The notes under the pieces are model-generated. The model worked only from the letters and a program-made list of their open reading frames with translations, did no database searches and was not told the DNA's origin. From positions 1-52,985 of the forward strand of contig NZ_JAMXIB010000015.1 of assembly GCF_024006985.1 (NCBI RefSeq): 52,985 nucleotides of DNA, given 5' to 3'. The DNA comes from Robiginitalea marina. GTDB taxonomy: Bacteria; Bacteroidota; Bacteroidia; Flavobacteriales; Flavobacteriaceae. The translations under genes were made by a program, and so were the position numbers. The first letter of the stretch is position 1, and each line of letters opens with the position of its first letter. This document shows positions 1 to 8,112 of this stretch, one piece after another.

Positions 1-2
1 AC

Positions 3-470
3 GCCCTGGCCGAGGAATACCTCCGCCTGGCCTATCACGGCCTGCGCGCCAAAGACAAAAGCTTCAACGCCACCCTGGAAACCGAGTTTGACGACACGGT
101 GGGGTCCGTAGCCCTGGTCCCCCAGGACATTGGGAGGGTACTGCTGAACCTGCTCACCAACGCCTTCCATGCGGTGAGCGAGAGAAAACAAAAAGAATCG
201 GGGCCCTACACCCCTACCGTATGGGTCCGGACGCACCGTTCCGCCGGGGGGGTGGAACTCACGGTGCGCGATAACGGGGGGGGCATCCCCGAAGCCATCC
301 GGGAGAAGATCTTCCAGCCTTTCTTTACCACCAAACCCACCGGGCAGGGCACGGGATTGGGGCTAAGCATGAGCTACGACATTGTGACCAAGGGGCATGG
401 GGGGAAACTGAACGTGAGCTCAAAAGAAGGGGAAGGGACTACATTCACCCTGGCCCTGCCCGATAAATAA
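3..470 (+). CDS. sensor histidine kinase, C-terminal part (cut by window start)
   Basis: This is the catalytic (HATPase_c) end of a two-component histidine kinase; the reading frame is open from base 3, so the gene starts outside the window and only 155 residues are visible. The ATP-binding Bergerat fold is clear: an N box ([12 protein letters not shown]), a G1 box (DNGGGIP), an F box (FQPFFTTK) and a G2 box ([12 protein letters not shown]). The phosphoacceptor histidine and any sensor domain lie upstream and cannot be seen. A lone receiver gene begins 23 bases downstream and a receiver-cyclase gene overlaps that, so the three probably form one signalling operon in which this kinase phosphorylates one or both receivers. 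The partner assignment is inference from gene order. Confidence 0.9.
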   Translation, partial: ALAEEYLRLAYHGLRAKDKSFNATLETEFDDTVGSVALVPQDIGRVLLNLLTNAFHAVSERKQKESGPYTPTVWVRTHRSAGGVELTVRDNGGGIPEAIREKIFQPFFTTKPTGQGTGLGLSMSYDIVTKGHGGKLNVSSKEGEGTTFTLALPDK

Positions 471-493
471 GGTATAACCATAAAAACAACGCA

Positions 494-868
494 ATGAAAA
501 TACTGGTTGTAGATGATGAACGGGATGTACAGGTCCTGTTCCAACAAAGGTTCCGGAAGGAAATACGAAACGGGCAGCTCGATTTCCACTTCGCCTTTTC
601 AGGGGAAGAAGCCCTGGAGGTGATGAATGCCATGGCGCAGAAAGCCGTGCTAATCCTCTCGGATATAAACATGCCCGGGATGACCGGGCTGGAACTCCTG
701 GAAAAAATCAGGCGGGAATACGACAAGCCGCCTCCCGTGGTGATGATGATTACCGCCTATGGGGACGAACAAAACCGCAGTGCGGCCAACCGCCTGGGGG
801 CCGACGATTTCCTCACCAAACCCCTGGATTTTAACCTCCTAAAAGAAAAACTTACAACCCTGGAATGA
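494..868 (+). CDS. single-domain response regulator (receiver only)
   Basis: A 124-residue CheY-like receiver with no output domain. The acidic pair (VVDDE near residue 8), the phosphoacceptor Asp in ILSDINMPG, the Thr of MITAYG and the Lys of FLTKPLD are all present, so it should be phosphorylatable. It follows the histidine kinase by 23 bases, and its stop codon overlaps the ATG of the receiver-cyclase gene (ATGA at 865-868), implying translational coupling. Stand-alone receivers next to a kinase often act in phosphorelays or by protein contact. Here it may compete with, or relay to, the neighbouring receiver-cyclase; that role is inference. Confidence 0.92.
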   Translation: MKILVVDDERDVQVLFQQRFRKEIRNGQLDFHFAFSGEEALEVMNAMAQKAVLILSDINMPGMTGLELLEKIRREYDKPPPVVMMITAYGDEQNRSAANRLGADDFLTKPLDFNLLKEKLTTLE

Positions 869-1908
869 TGGTAAAAATACTGGTAGTGGATGATGAAACC
901 GACCTGGAGGTACTCATCAAACAAAAATTCCGCAAACAAATCCGCAATAACGAATACGAATTCGTCTTTGCCTACAATGGCAGGGAAGCCCTCGAAAAAC
1001 TGGGGCAGGAACCCGATACGGACCTGGTATTGAGCGACATCAACATGCCGGAGATGGATGGGCTTACCCTGCTCTCCAGGCTCCAGGAACTGAACCCCTT
1101 ACTGAAATCCATCATTGTCTCTGCCTACGGCGATATGGACAATATCCGCACGGCCATGAACCGAGGGGCCTTCGACTTCATTACCAAGCCAATCAATTTT
1201 GAGGACCTGATCATCACCATGGAAAAGACCCTGAAACATGTCCGACAGATCCGCGATACCCTCAGGGCGGTAAAGGAAAACAACATTTTGCGGATGTATG
1301 TAGACGAAAATGTGCTGAATTTCATGGGGGGGCGCGAATACGAATCCCAGATCACCGCCAGCGAACACATTGAAGCCACTGTGATGTTTATCGATGTATG
1401 CGGATTTACCTCTATCAGCGAACAGGCGCCCCCGGAGGTGGTGGTGGGCATGCTGAACACGTATTTTGACACCATCGTTAAAGAGATTATCGCCCAGGAA
1501 GGCTATGTGGACAAATTTATCGGGGATGCCGTCATGGCCGTTTTCCGGGGCGACTACCACCTCGACCGGGCCATCGATGCCGCCCTGGCCATCCGTCAAC
1601 AGGTCAACCAACTGCCCGAAATCGATGGGGATTCCCATTACCGGCCCAAGGTTTCCATCGGCATCAAAAGCGGGGAGATGGTCTCGGGCAACATCGGTTC
1701 GGCGAGCCTCAAACGTCTCGATTACACCGTCATCGGCGACACGGTAAACGTGGCAGCCCGGCTTCAGGGTGCCGCGGAGGAAAACCAGATCCTTATTGCA
1801 GGGTCCTGCTACCAGCAGGTAAAGGAATCCTTCAAATGCCGGGAAATCGGGGAACTGGCACTGAAAAACAAAGCGGAAAAGCTTTCCGTTTACGAGGTGC
1901 TGGAATGA
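865..1908 (+). CDS. response regulator with adenylate/guanylate cyclase output domain
   Basis: A 347-residue fusion of an N-terminal receiver (about 1-125) and a class III nucleotide cyclase (about 165-347). The receiver keeps its acidic pair at residues 9-10, the phospho-Asp at D58 (LSDINMPE) and K108 (FITKPINF). A helical linker follows. The cyclase has both metal-binding aspartates (D177 in MFIDVCGFTS and D221 in DKFIGDAVMAVF), K217 at the base-recognition position and the Asn/Arg pair in DTVNVAARL, which suggests an active enzyme that prefers ATP, giving cAMP. Its start overlaps the stop of the preceding receiver gene, placing it in the operon with the kinase. The chain implies phosphorylation-controlled cyclic nucleotide production; a Crp/Fnr-type regulator is encoded at 23084-23698, but a link between them is not shown. 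Confidence 0.92.
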   Translation: MMVKILVVDDETDLEVLIKQKFRKQIRNNEYEFVFAYNGREALEKLGQEPDTDLVLSDINMPEMDGLTLLSRLQELNPLLKSIIVSAYGDMDNIRTAMNRGAFDFITKPINFEDLIITMEKTLKHVRQIRDTLRAVKENNILRMYVDENVLNFMGGREYESQITASEHIEATVMFIDVCGFTSISEQAPPEVVVGMLNTYFDTIVKEIIAQEGYVDKFIGDAVMAVFRGDYHLDRAIDAALAIRQQVNQLPEIDGDSHYRPKVSIGIKSGEMVSGNIGSASLKRLDYTVIGDTVNVAARLQGAAEENQILIAGSCYQQVKESFKCREIGELALKNKAEKLSVYEVLE

Positions 1909-1956
1909 ATCCGGACACTTCCCGCCCAATGACCTACAACCCTCCAGCCCAAATGC

Positions 1957-1981
1957 AAAAACCCCGGCACCTCTGCCGGGG
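1957..1981 (-). terminator. intrinsic terminator of the DUF4293 gene
   Basis: An 8-bp perfect stem (CCCCGGCA at 1962-1969 with TGCCGGGG at 1974-1981) and a 4-base loop. Read on the minus strand it is followed by a run of five T, and it lies about 30 bases past the stop of the minus-strand DUF4293 gene. On the plus strand no T run follows, so it serves mainly the minus-strand gene. Confidence 0.8.
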
Positions 1982-2013
1982 TCAACGCACTAATACTACT
2001 AAGATTAAAAGGC

Positions 2014-2424
2014 TTATCGCAAACGGTCCACAGATTTTACGAGATCCTCGTCCTTTTTGATGGCCTTGTTGGCCAGCACTAAGAAAACGATAGAAAACAC
2101 AGGAATAAGCATCCCAATACCCTTCTCAGAAACCGAAGTTCCTCCGGATATGCTTAGGGACCGAACCACGAAAAATCCTAGTAAAAAAAGGTTCAACAAG
2201 AGGTTGAAGCGGTTCAACACAAATTGTTGTTTTCGGTTTTTAAAACTCAGCACGGAAATTACGGCCAGCACGGTTGAGGCATAAAAGGCTGCGGAAACCC
2301 ACAATTCCTGCCGTGCATAGACGGCCTGGCCTCCCCCTTCGGTCCACAGGTGGAGCCAGAACGGCAAAATCCCGGTCAGCAGGGCCGAAAGCAAGAGGTA
2401 AACCGTTTGAATACGCTGGATCAT
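2014..2424 (-). CDS. DUF4293 family membrane protein
   Basis: A 136-residue protein starting MIQRIQTVYLLL, the characteristic beginning of the Bacteroidota-specific DUF4293 family. I chose the ATG at 2424 for that reason; the frame stays open upstream with alternative ATGs at 2439 and 2481. It shows about four hydrophobic stretches (near residues 6-25, 45-62, 75-92 and 100-118), consistent with a small polytopic inner-membrane protein, and a charged C-terminus. The family has no established biochemical function. It is divergent from rho with about 290 bases between the start codons, and a strong terminator follows its stop. Confidence 0.85.
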   Translation of the reverse strand: MIQRIQTVYLLLSALLTGILPFWLHLWTEGGGQAVYARQELWVSAAFYASTVLAVISVLSFKNRKQQFVLNRFNLLLNLFLLGFFVVRSLSISGGTSVSEKGIGMLIPVFSIVFLVLANKAIKKDEDLVKSVDRLR

Positions 2425-2560
2425 GGAAGGATTATTCATTCCGAAGGCAAAAATACACGAATTTTCATTTTTCACGCCCAATATTTATGGAGATTCTCCG
2501 GGGATTGCCTTTACTGCCGAATTGCGCCGGCCCTTTCGGATTGCACTGATTTATTGCCTT

Positions 2561-2594
2561 TTGAATGGGAAATGAAAAAATATTCGTATGTTTG
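2561..2594 (+). promoter_or_regulatory. candidate promoter for rho
   Basis: TATGTTTG at 2587-2594 matches the Bacteroidota -7 consensus TAnnTTTG, and a TTG at 2561-2563 lies 23 bases upstream as a -33 element. Transcription from here would give rho a 5' leader of roughly 115-120 bases before the ATG at 2719, long enough to carry autoregulation. The match is by eye. Confidence 0.5.
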
Positions 2595-2718
2595 TGACGT
2601 TATTAGCACTAGCACTTCCGAGTTAGGGGAATCCATTCCCAGGCAATATCCTAATATCATTTCTTCTTTTTTACTGACAAAGTATCGCACCAATAACGTA
2701 TTTATTTTTTAAAACTCC

Positions 2719-4395
2719 ATGTTTGAGATTTCCGAATTAAAGGCAATGAAGCTTCCTGAGCTTCAGGACATTGCCAAAGGATTGAATGTCCAAAAATACC
2801 GTACCCTTAAAAAAATGGACCTGGTTTACCAGATCCTGGACCTGCAGGCCACCAACCCTTCGGCCGTTCAGGAAAAAACGGAATCAGGGGAAGATCAGAA
2901 ACCCCAAAGGCCCCGTCCCAAAAGGGAACCCCGGAGACCTGATTCTCGCAGGCCTTCCCAGAATGGCCAGGCGAAACAACAGGACAAGCCCGAGGATAAC
3001 CAGAAAAAGCCCCAGGAGCAACCAGAAAAGCACCAGGATAACCAGGAAAAACCCCAGGATAAACAGGAAAAGGCGGAAAGTTCCAGGGAACACGCCCCCA
3101 AATCCAGGGATGACAACCGCCCCAGGAAAGACCAGGGATCGGATGGCCAACCCAATAAACCCCAGCACCGCAAAAAGGAATTCAATAAAGACCGTTCCCA
3201 GAATAGCGGCGGGCACGAAAAGAAAAGCAGCAATTTTGACAAGGAGCTGAAAAACAAATACAAGCAACCCGAGTACGAGTTTGACAGCATTATCGAAAGC
3301 GAAGGCGTACTGGATATCATGGCCGACGGCTATGGGTTTTTGCGCTCTTCGGACTACAACTACCTCTCCTCCCCCGATGACATTTACGTTTCCCAGTCGC
3401 AGATCAGGCTATTTGGCCTGAAGACGGGCGATACGGTCCTCGGCGCGGTACGCCCCCCCAAAGAAGGGGAGAAATATTTCCCGCTCATCAAGGTCAGCAA
3501 AATCAACGGGCTCGATCCGGATGTAGTCCGCGACCGGGTGGCATTTGAACACCTGACCCCGCTGTTCCCGAAGGAAAAATTCCGGCTGGCCGAACGGCAA
3601 AGCAATATCTCCACCCGCATCATCGACCTGTTTTGCCCCATAGGCAAAGGGCAGCGGGGGATGATCGTGGCCCAGCCCAAAACGGGGAAGACCATGTTGT
3701 TGAAGGATATCGCCAACGGCATTGCCGCCAACCACCCCGAGGTGTACCAAATCATCCTGCTGATCGACGAGCGCCCTGAAGAAGTGACCGATATGCAGCG
3801 CAACGTGCGGGGCGAGGTAGTAGCCTCCACTTTTGACAAGGAAGCTTCCGAACACGTTCGGGTGGCCAACATTGTCCTGGAAAAGGCCAAACGCCTGACC
3901 GAATGCGGCCACGACGTGGTGATCCTGCTCGATTCCATCACCCGCCTGGCCAGGGCTTACAACACCGTACAACCTGCCTCCGGAAAGGTCCTCAGCGGGG
4001 GGGTGGATGCCAATGCACTCCACAAGCCCAAGCGGTTTTTCGGGGCAGCCCGGAATATCGAAAACGGCGGGTCGCTGACCATTATCGCCACAGCCCTTAC
4101 CGAAACCGGATCGAAGATGGACGAAGTGATCTTTGAGGAATTCAAGGGTACGGGCAACATGGAACTGCAGCTCGACCGACGGATCTCCAACCGCCGGATC
4201 TTCCCGGCCATCGACCTGGTGGCATCCAGCACCCGTCGCGACGACCTCCTGCTGGACGAGACTACCCTGCAGCGGATGTGGATCATGCGCAAATACCTGG
4301 CCGATATGAACCCTATAGAGGCTATGGAATTCATGGAGCAACGCATCAAACAGACCCGTTCGAACGAGGAGTTCCTGATGACCATGAACGAATAG
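2719..4395 (+). CDS. rho: transcription termination factor Rho, with long disordered insert
   Basis: Hexameric RNA-dependent ATPase/helicase that terminates transcription. At 558 residues it is about 140 longer than E. coli Rho. Order: an SAP-like N-terminal helical domain (about 1-45), a highly polar low-complexity insert rich in K, Q, P, D and N (about 50-180), an RNA-binding OB fold (about 190-260, with GYGFLRS), then the ATPase with Walker A (QPKTGKT), Walker B ([15 protein letters not shown]) and the Q/R-loop region ([15 protein letters not shown]). Catalytic parts look intact. Inserts of this kind are known in Bacteroidota Rho and have been linked to condensate formation in Bacteroides. 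It is a single-gene unit with its own promoter and terminator. Confidence 0.97.
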   Translation: MFEISELKAMKLPELQDIAKGLNVQKYRTLKKMDLVYQILDLQATNPSAVQEKTESGEDQKPQRPRPKREPRRPDSRRPSQNGQAKQQDKPEDNQKKPQEQPEKHQDNQEKPQDKQEKAESSREHAPKSRDDNRPRKDQGSDGQPNKPQHRKKEFNKDRSQNSGGHEKKSSNFDKELKNKYKQPEYEFDSIIESEGVLDIMADGYGFLRSSDYNYLSSPDDIYVSQSQIRLFGLKTGDTVLGAVRPPKEGEKYFPLIKVSKINGLDPDVVRDRVAFEHLTPLFPKEKFRLAERQSNISTRIIDLFCPIGKGQRGMIVAQPKTGKTMLLKDIANGIAANHPEVYQIILLIDERPEEVTDMQRNVRGEVVASTFDKEASEHVRVANIVLEKAKRLTECGHDVVILLDSITRLARAYNTVQPASGKVLSGGVDANALHKPKRFFGAARNIENGGSLTIIATALTETGSKMDEVIFEEFKGTGNMELQLDRRISNRRIFPAIDLVASSTRRDDLLLDETTLQRMWIMRKYLADMNPIEAMEFMEQRIKQTRSNEEFLMTMNE

Positions 4396-4415
4396 GAAAA
4401 GGAAAAACTTTCTTG

Positions 4416-4444
4416 AAAAACCCGGCTGCGCGCCGGGTTTTTTT
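4416..4444 (+). terminator. intrinsic terminator of rho
   Basis: A 6-bp GC-only stem (CCCGGC at 4421-4426 with GCCGGG at 4432-4437) and loop TGCGC, followed by a run of seven T. It begins about 20 bases after the rho stop codon. Confidence 0.88.
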
Positions 4445-4536
4445 ATGGTTGGGTCCCGGTTCGGATTAAAATCTTTAAATTAGACCATATGGGCCCGGTA
4501 CCCCCAACGGTCCCGTCACTTGAAAAACCCATCCCT

Positions 4537-5160
4537 ATGAAACATCGATTGGTTACCGCTACAAGTGCTGTAATTTGGATGCTCCTGCTGCTTGCGGCGG
4601 GATGCAAACCCGACAGCAGCGAACAGCAGACCCGGGAAGCCACGGAGAAGGTCGTCCCTCCGAAACAGCTTATTTCCCTTGAAACCGCCCGGGAGTACTA
4701 CCAGAATTACGGCACCCGGCGCGTACCCCTTATCCGCAGGTATGAAGACTCTGTAAGCCAGGCAACCAACCCGGAAGGCAAGCCGTTTGACGTGGCGCGC
4801 TATGTGAGTTTTGATTACCAGGTGCTGAAGGAGTATATGGCATTTATCGAACAGGAAGCGGCACGGGTAAATACCGACATCCATAGCCTGCGCATTTATT
4901 TTGCGACCTATCCCGATGCAGCCGGGCGCACCCACCCCAGGCAGAATTCGGTCTTCCTGCTGCCGGCTGTGGAAATGGAAGGGAAACAGTGGGGGCTCTT
5001 CATCGATGGGGACCGCCCGGGCTACCTCAACGGCGGGCTGGAGGTATACCAGGGCCCTCCCAGGGCCGAAGCTTCCATGGTTCCCGTCCCGCCCCAGCAG
5101 GGCCGCGGGGGCAGCCTCATCCTGAACGAGGGACAAAGCAGTCCTCCCCCATACCAGTAA
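4537..5160 (+). CDS. putative lipoprotein of unknown function
   Basis: A 207-residue predicted lipoprotein. I start it at the ATG at 4537 because that gives a clean type II signal peptide (MKHR, hydrophobic core, lipobox LAAGC with the lipidated Cys at residue 23); the longer frame from 4489 adds a Pro-rich tail that does not fit a signal peptide. The mature part is polar with no domain I recognise; it contains a DYQVLKEYMAFIEQEA helix-like stretch, and the C-terminus is rich in Gly, Pro and Gln and probably disordered. An integral membrane gene begins 18 bases downstream, so the two are likely cotranscribed. Function is unknown. Confidence 0.75.
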   Translation: MKHRLVTATSAVIWMLLLLAAGCKPDSSEQQTREATEKVVPPKQLISLETAREYYQNYGTRRVPLIRRYEDSVSQATNPEGKPFDVARYVSFDYQVLKEYMAFIEQEAARVNTDIHSLRIYFATYPDAAGRTHPRQNSVFLLPAVEMEGKQWGLFIDGDRPGYLNGGLEVYQGPPRAEASMVPVPPQQGRGGSLILNEGQSSPPPYQ

Positions 5161-5178
5161 ACCAACCGGCAAATTCCT

Positions 5179-5904
5179 TTGGCTTTCCTGGCGAACCTTC
5201 CCGAATTGCTTTGGCAAAACCACTTTATGATCCTCTATGTGGTGGTGTTTGCAACCTCCCTGTGGCGTTATCCCGCTTATTTTCAAACCCCCCTCCGATG
5301 GCTCCCGGTATTGCTGATGTATACCCTGCTCACGGAGACCCTCGGGCTGATCATACGGCTGAACCCCGATTTCAGCATTGTCTTCAGGGAGGTGTATTAC
5401 AACAACAACTGGTTGATTTTCAATGTCTATTCGCTGTTGTTTTTCCTGTATTTCTATTTTGTTTACTCCCGGTACCTGAAAGGGAAGGGGGCCCAAGCCC
5501 TGTTGCGCTACGGGGGCCTGGCCTACGGGGTCGCCGCCCTGCTGAACGGGATTTTAGACGATTTCCAGACGCAATCGCAGGTATATGCCTATGGGGTGGG
5601 GGGCCTGGTACTGATGGGCAGTGCCCTGGCCTATCTGCGCCAGGAGCTGGAAGCCGGGGGGCCGATACCGGTGGGCCGAAACCTGCTGGTCTGGATCAGT
5701 GCCGGGATTTTTCTCTTCTACCTCGGGTATACCCCAATTAAATACCTTAAATACCTGGTGGTAAATGGCCATAGCAGTTTTTATCCAACCTGGATGGGGC
5801 CGGTACATTTCGGGCTTATCTACACCCTTTACGGGTGTTTCCTCCTCGGGTTCCTGCGGATGCAACCCATGAAACCCCCGCACAATAGCCCCGAAAAGCC
5901 ATAA
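5179..5904 (+). CDS. integral membrane protein of unknown function (about 7 TM)
   Basis: A hydrophobic protein with about seven predicted transmembrane helices, including LYVVVFATSLW, LPVLLMYTLLTETLGLI, NVYSLLFFLYFYFVYS, GLAYGVAALLNGIL, GVGGLVLMGSALAYL, ISAGIFLFYLGYTPI and FGLIYTLYGCFLLGF. The seven-helix layout recalls the membrane part of some bacterial sensors, but no output domain is attached. The start is uncertain: TTG at 5179 (241 aa, 18 bases after the previous stop) or ATG at 5227 (225 aa). I list the longer form because it keeps an amphipathic lead-in to the first helix. It is probably cotranscribed with the upstream lipoprotein gene. Confidence 0.7.
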   Translation: MAFLANLPELLWQNHFMILYVVVFATSLWRYPAYFQTPLRWLPVLLMYTLLTETLGLIIRLNPDFSIVFREVYYNNNWLIFNVYSLLFFLYFYFVYSRYLKGKGAQALLRYGGLAYGVAALLNGILDDFQTQSQVYAYGVGGLVLMGSALAYLRQELEAGGPIPVGRNLLVWISAGIFLFYLGYTPIKYLKYLVVNGHSSFYPTWMGPVHFGLIYTLYGCFLLGFLRMQPMKPPHNSPEKP

Positions 5905-5926
5905 AAAAACCCGGCCATAGGCCGGG
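5903..5926 (-). terminator. intrinsic terminator of rpsT
   Basis: A 7-bp stem (CCCGGCC at 5910-5916 with GGCCGGG at 5920-5926) and ATA loop. On the minus strand it is followed by seven T, so it terminates the rpsT transcript, about 25 bases past the rpsT stop. The plus-strand side lacks a T run. Confidence 0.85.
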
Positions 5927-5951
5927 CTTACGTTATATAGCATCCCCTTTA

Positions 5952-6203
5952 TTACAGGCCTGCCACCTGCCTCATGAGTTTGCCCTTGAGGTTTGAGGCC
6001 TTGTTGCCATGGATGATATTCCTTTTGGCCAGCTTGTCGATCATGCTAACCACAGAAGGCAGCAGGGCTTCCGCTTTCTTCTTATCGGTTTCGTTGCGCA
6101 GCTTTTTGATGGCATTACGCGTAGTCTTGTGCTGGTAGCGGTTGCGCAGGCGAACAGCTTCGTTGCGGCGGATGCGTTTTAATGCGGATTTATGATTTGC
6201 CAT
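5952..6203 (-). CDS. rpsT: 30S ribosomal protein S20
   Basis: An 83-residue, very basic helical protein beginning [15 protein letters not shown], the standard S20 start. S20 binds 16S rRNA early in assembly of the small subunit. Length and composition are normal for the family. It is read after two tRNA-Glu genes on the same strand, about 35 bases past the second tRNA, so tRNA and rpsT may share a transcript driven by the promoter at 6486-6515. A strong intrinsic terminator follows. Confidence 0.96.
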   Translation of the reverse strand: MANHKSALKRIRRNEAVRLRNRYQHKTTRNAIKKLRNETDKKKAEALLPSVVSMIDKLAKRNIIHGNKASNLKGKLMRQVAGL

Positions 6204-6240
6204 AAATATCTTTCTTACAGATCTCTCAATTCTTACTTGG

Positions 6241-6312
6241 TAGCCCGTAGGGGAATCGAACCCCTGTTACCAGGATGAAAACCTGGCGTCCTAACCCCTA
6301 GACGAACGGGCC
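6241..6312 (-). tRNA. tRNA-Glu (anticodon TTC), copy with encoded CCA
   Basis: A 72-base cloverleaf on the minus strand: acceptor arm GGCCCGT pairs with ACGGGCT (the first pair is G-T), anticodon stem CCAGG/CCTGG with loop TTTTCAT gives anticodon TTC, and the T arm contains GGTTCGATTCC. The discriminator A is directly followed by CCA in the DNA (complement of 6238-6240). It is identical to the copy at 6375-6446. Confidence 0.97.
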
Positions 6313-6374
6313 GTTATTTCAAAACAGTTCGCAGTGGCAGTTAGCAGCACATGCAAGCGTCCTGCAGAACTTAG

Positions 6375-6446
6375 TAGCCCGTAGGGGAATCGAACCCCTG
6401 TTACCAGGATGAAAACCTGGCGTCCTAACCCCTAGACGAACGGGCC
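6375..6446 (-). tRNA. tRNA-Glu (anticodon TTC), copy without encoded CCA
   Basis: Same 72-base sequence as the downstream copy, read first in the minus direction. The discriminator A is followed by CTA rather than CCA, so its 3' end must be matured by the CCA-adding enzyme. The 62-base spacer between the copies shows no other gene. Confidence 0.97.
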
Positions 6447-6485
6447 ATCCGCCTGATGAAGAAATCGATTCCAAATAGGCAGGTG

Positions 6486-6515
6486 CAAAAATACAATTAT
6501 TTTTTACTAGACCAA
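6486..6515 (-). promoter_or_regulatory. promoter of the tRNA-Glu pair and probably rpsT
   Basis: On the minus strand TTG (complement of 6513-6515) is followed after 19 bases by TATTTTTG (complement of 6486-6493), a full match to the Bacteroidota TTG / TAnnTTTG promoter with good spacing. It lies about 40 bases upstream of the first tRNA-Glu. Confidence 0.7.
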
Positions 6516-6540
6516 CTACTCTCCCGGTTTTTTTATCCCC

Positions 6541-8016
6541 TCAATAGGCTTTTGCAAACAAGACCCGATAGGGGGATGGTTTTCCGGTTACCATGCACCG
6601 TCCGGGGTCCGGTTTCGGGTCCAGGGGGATGCAGCGGATCGTGGCTTTGGTCTCTTCCTTGATGCGCTGTTCCGTTTCCTCGGTGCCATCCCAGTGCGCC
6701 GACAGGAATCCGCCTTTGGCTTCCAGGACTTCCCTGAACTGTTCGTAGGAATCCACCGGGGTAATGCGCGCTTCCCGGAAGGCAAGGGCCCGTTGGAAGA
6801 TGTTCTCCTGAATGGCATCCAGGAGGGCGGCGATATGGTCTACCACGGCATCAGCCTTCACGACCTCCTTCTCCAGAGTGTCCCTCCGGGCCACCTCAAA
6901 AGTGCCGTTCTCCAGGTCCCTCGGCCCCAGGGCAAGCCTTACGGGGACGCCCTTCAGCTCATACTCATTGAATTTGAATCCGGGCTTGTGGGTATCGCGA
7001 TCGTCGTAATGCACAGAAATCCCCTTCTGCCTGAGGGCTTCCATCACCGGCCGCGCGGCATCGCTGATGGCCACAAGCTGTTCCTCGCCCCTGTAAATGG
7101 GTATGATAACCACCTGTATCGGGGCCAGGCGGGGAGGCAGGATAAGGCCATTGTCATCGCTGTGGGTCATTACCAGGGCCCCCATCAGGCGGGTGGAGAC
7201 CCCCCAGGAGGTCGCCCACACAAAATCGCGGTCCCCTTCGCGGGTGTCGAACTGCACGTCAAATGCCCTGGCAAAATTCTGGCCCAGGAAGTGGGACGTC
7301 CCGGCCTGCAGGGCCTTCCCGTCCTGCATCAGGGCCTCGATACAATAGGTTTCCTCAGCCCCCGCAAACCGCTCGCTGGCCGTTTTGGTGCCCCGGATGA
7401 CCGGTACGGCCATATAGCCTTCGGCAAATTGGGTATAAACCCCCAGGATGGTCTCGGCCTCCTCAACCGCCTCTTCCCTGGTGGCGTGGGCGGTGTGCCC
7501 TTCCTGCCAGAGGAACTCCGAGGTGCGGAGAAACAACCGGGTGCGCATTTCCCAGCGGACCACGTTGGCCCACTGGTTGATTTTCAGGGGGAGGTCCCGG
7601 TAAGATTGTATCCACCGGCGGTAGGTGTCCCAGATGATGGTTTCCGAAGTCGGGCGCACAATGAGCTCCTCCTCGAGTTTAGCCGTCTCATCCACTACCA
7701 GGCCGCTGCCGTCCTCCGCGTTTTTGAGCCGGTAATGGGTAACCACCGCACACTCTTTGGCAAACCCCTCCACATGGCTCGCCTCCTTGCTCAGGTACGA
7801 CTTTGGGATGAAGATGGGGAAATAGGCATTCTGGTGCCCGGTTTCCTTGAACATCCTGTCCAGGGCCGCCTGCATCTTCTCCCAGATGGCATAACCGTAG
7901 GGCTTGATCACCATGCAGCCCCGAACCCCGGAGTTCTCCGCGAGGTCGGCCTTTACCACCAATTCATTATACCATTTGGAGTAATCCTCCGATCGCGTAG
8001 TCAAATTTTTACCCAT
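6541..8016 (-). CDS. proS: prolyl-tRNA synthetase (eukaryote/archaeon-like class)
   Basis: Class II aminoacyl-tRNA synthetase that charges tRNA-Pro. At 491 residues, without the large editing insertion between motifs 2 and 3, it belongs to the shorter eukaryote/archaeon-like ProRS type. Visible parts are the core around [16 protein letters not shown], motif 2 with [24 protein letters not shown], motif 3 near [21 protein letters not shown], the anticodon-binding domain (about 290-390), and the C-terminal extension of this class ending in Tyr (VLFAKAY). In that extension only two Cys are visible, so a complete zinc site is doubtful. It is divergent from the repeat lipoprotein gene at 8113; no clear terminator separates it from the tRNA promoter downstream. 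Confidence 0.96.
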   Translation of the reverse strand: MGKNLTTRSEDYSKWYNELVVKADLAENSGVRGCMVIKPYGYAIWEKMQAALDRMFKETGHQNAYFPIFIPKSYLSKEASHVEGFAKECAVVTHYRLKNAEDGSGLVVDETAKLEEELIVRPTSETIIWDTYRRWIQSYRDLPLKINQWANVVRWEMRTRLFLRTSEFLWQEGHTAHATREEAVEEAETILGVYTQFAEGYMAVPVIRGTKTASERFAGAEETYCIEALMQDGKALQAGTSHFLGQNFARAFDVQFDTREGDRDFVWATSWGVSTRLMGALVMTHSDDNGLILPPRLAPIQVVIIPIYRGEEQLVAISDAARPVMEALRQKGISVHYDDRDTHKPGFKFNEYELKGVPVRLALGPRDLENGTFEVARRDTLEKEVVKADAVVDHIAALLDAIQENIFQRALAFREARITPVDSYEQFREVLEAKGGFLSAHWDGTEETEQRIKEETKATIRCIPLDPKPDPGRCMVTGKPSPYRVLFAKAY

Positions 8017-8057
8017 GGGCAGGAGTTTGGCACAAATCTTGTTAATTTGTTAACAGA

Positions 8058-8080
8058 AATAGTTGACAAAACTAACTATT
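8058..8080. promoter_or_regulatory. inverted repeat in the proS / lipoprotein divergent region
   Basis: AATAGTT at 8058-8064 and AACTATT at 8074-8080 form a perfect 7-bp inverted repeat around 9 bases, midway between the divergent starts at 8016 and 8113. It has the size of an operator for a dimeric regulator, but the region is AT-rich and chance is possible. Confidence 0.3.
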
Positions 8081-8112
8081 TTTAAGATGTTCAACAATAT
8101 AAAATTCTCGCC

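Noticed and set aside
6694-8085. 463-residue open frame on the plus strand
   Set aside because: Antisense to proS, with shadow-type composition.
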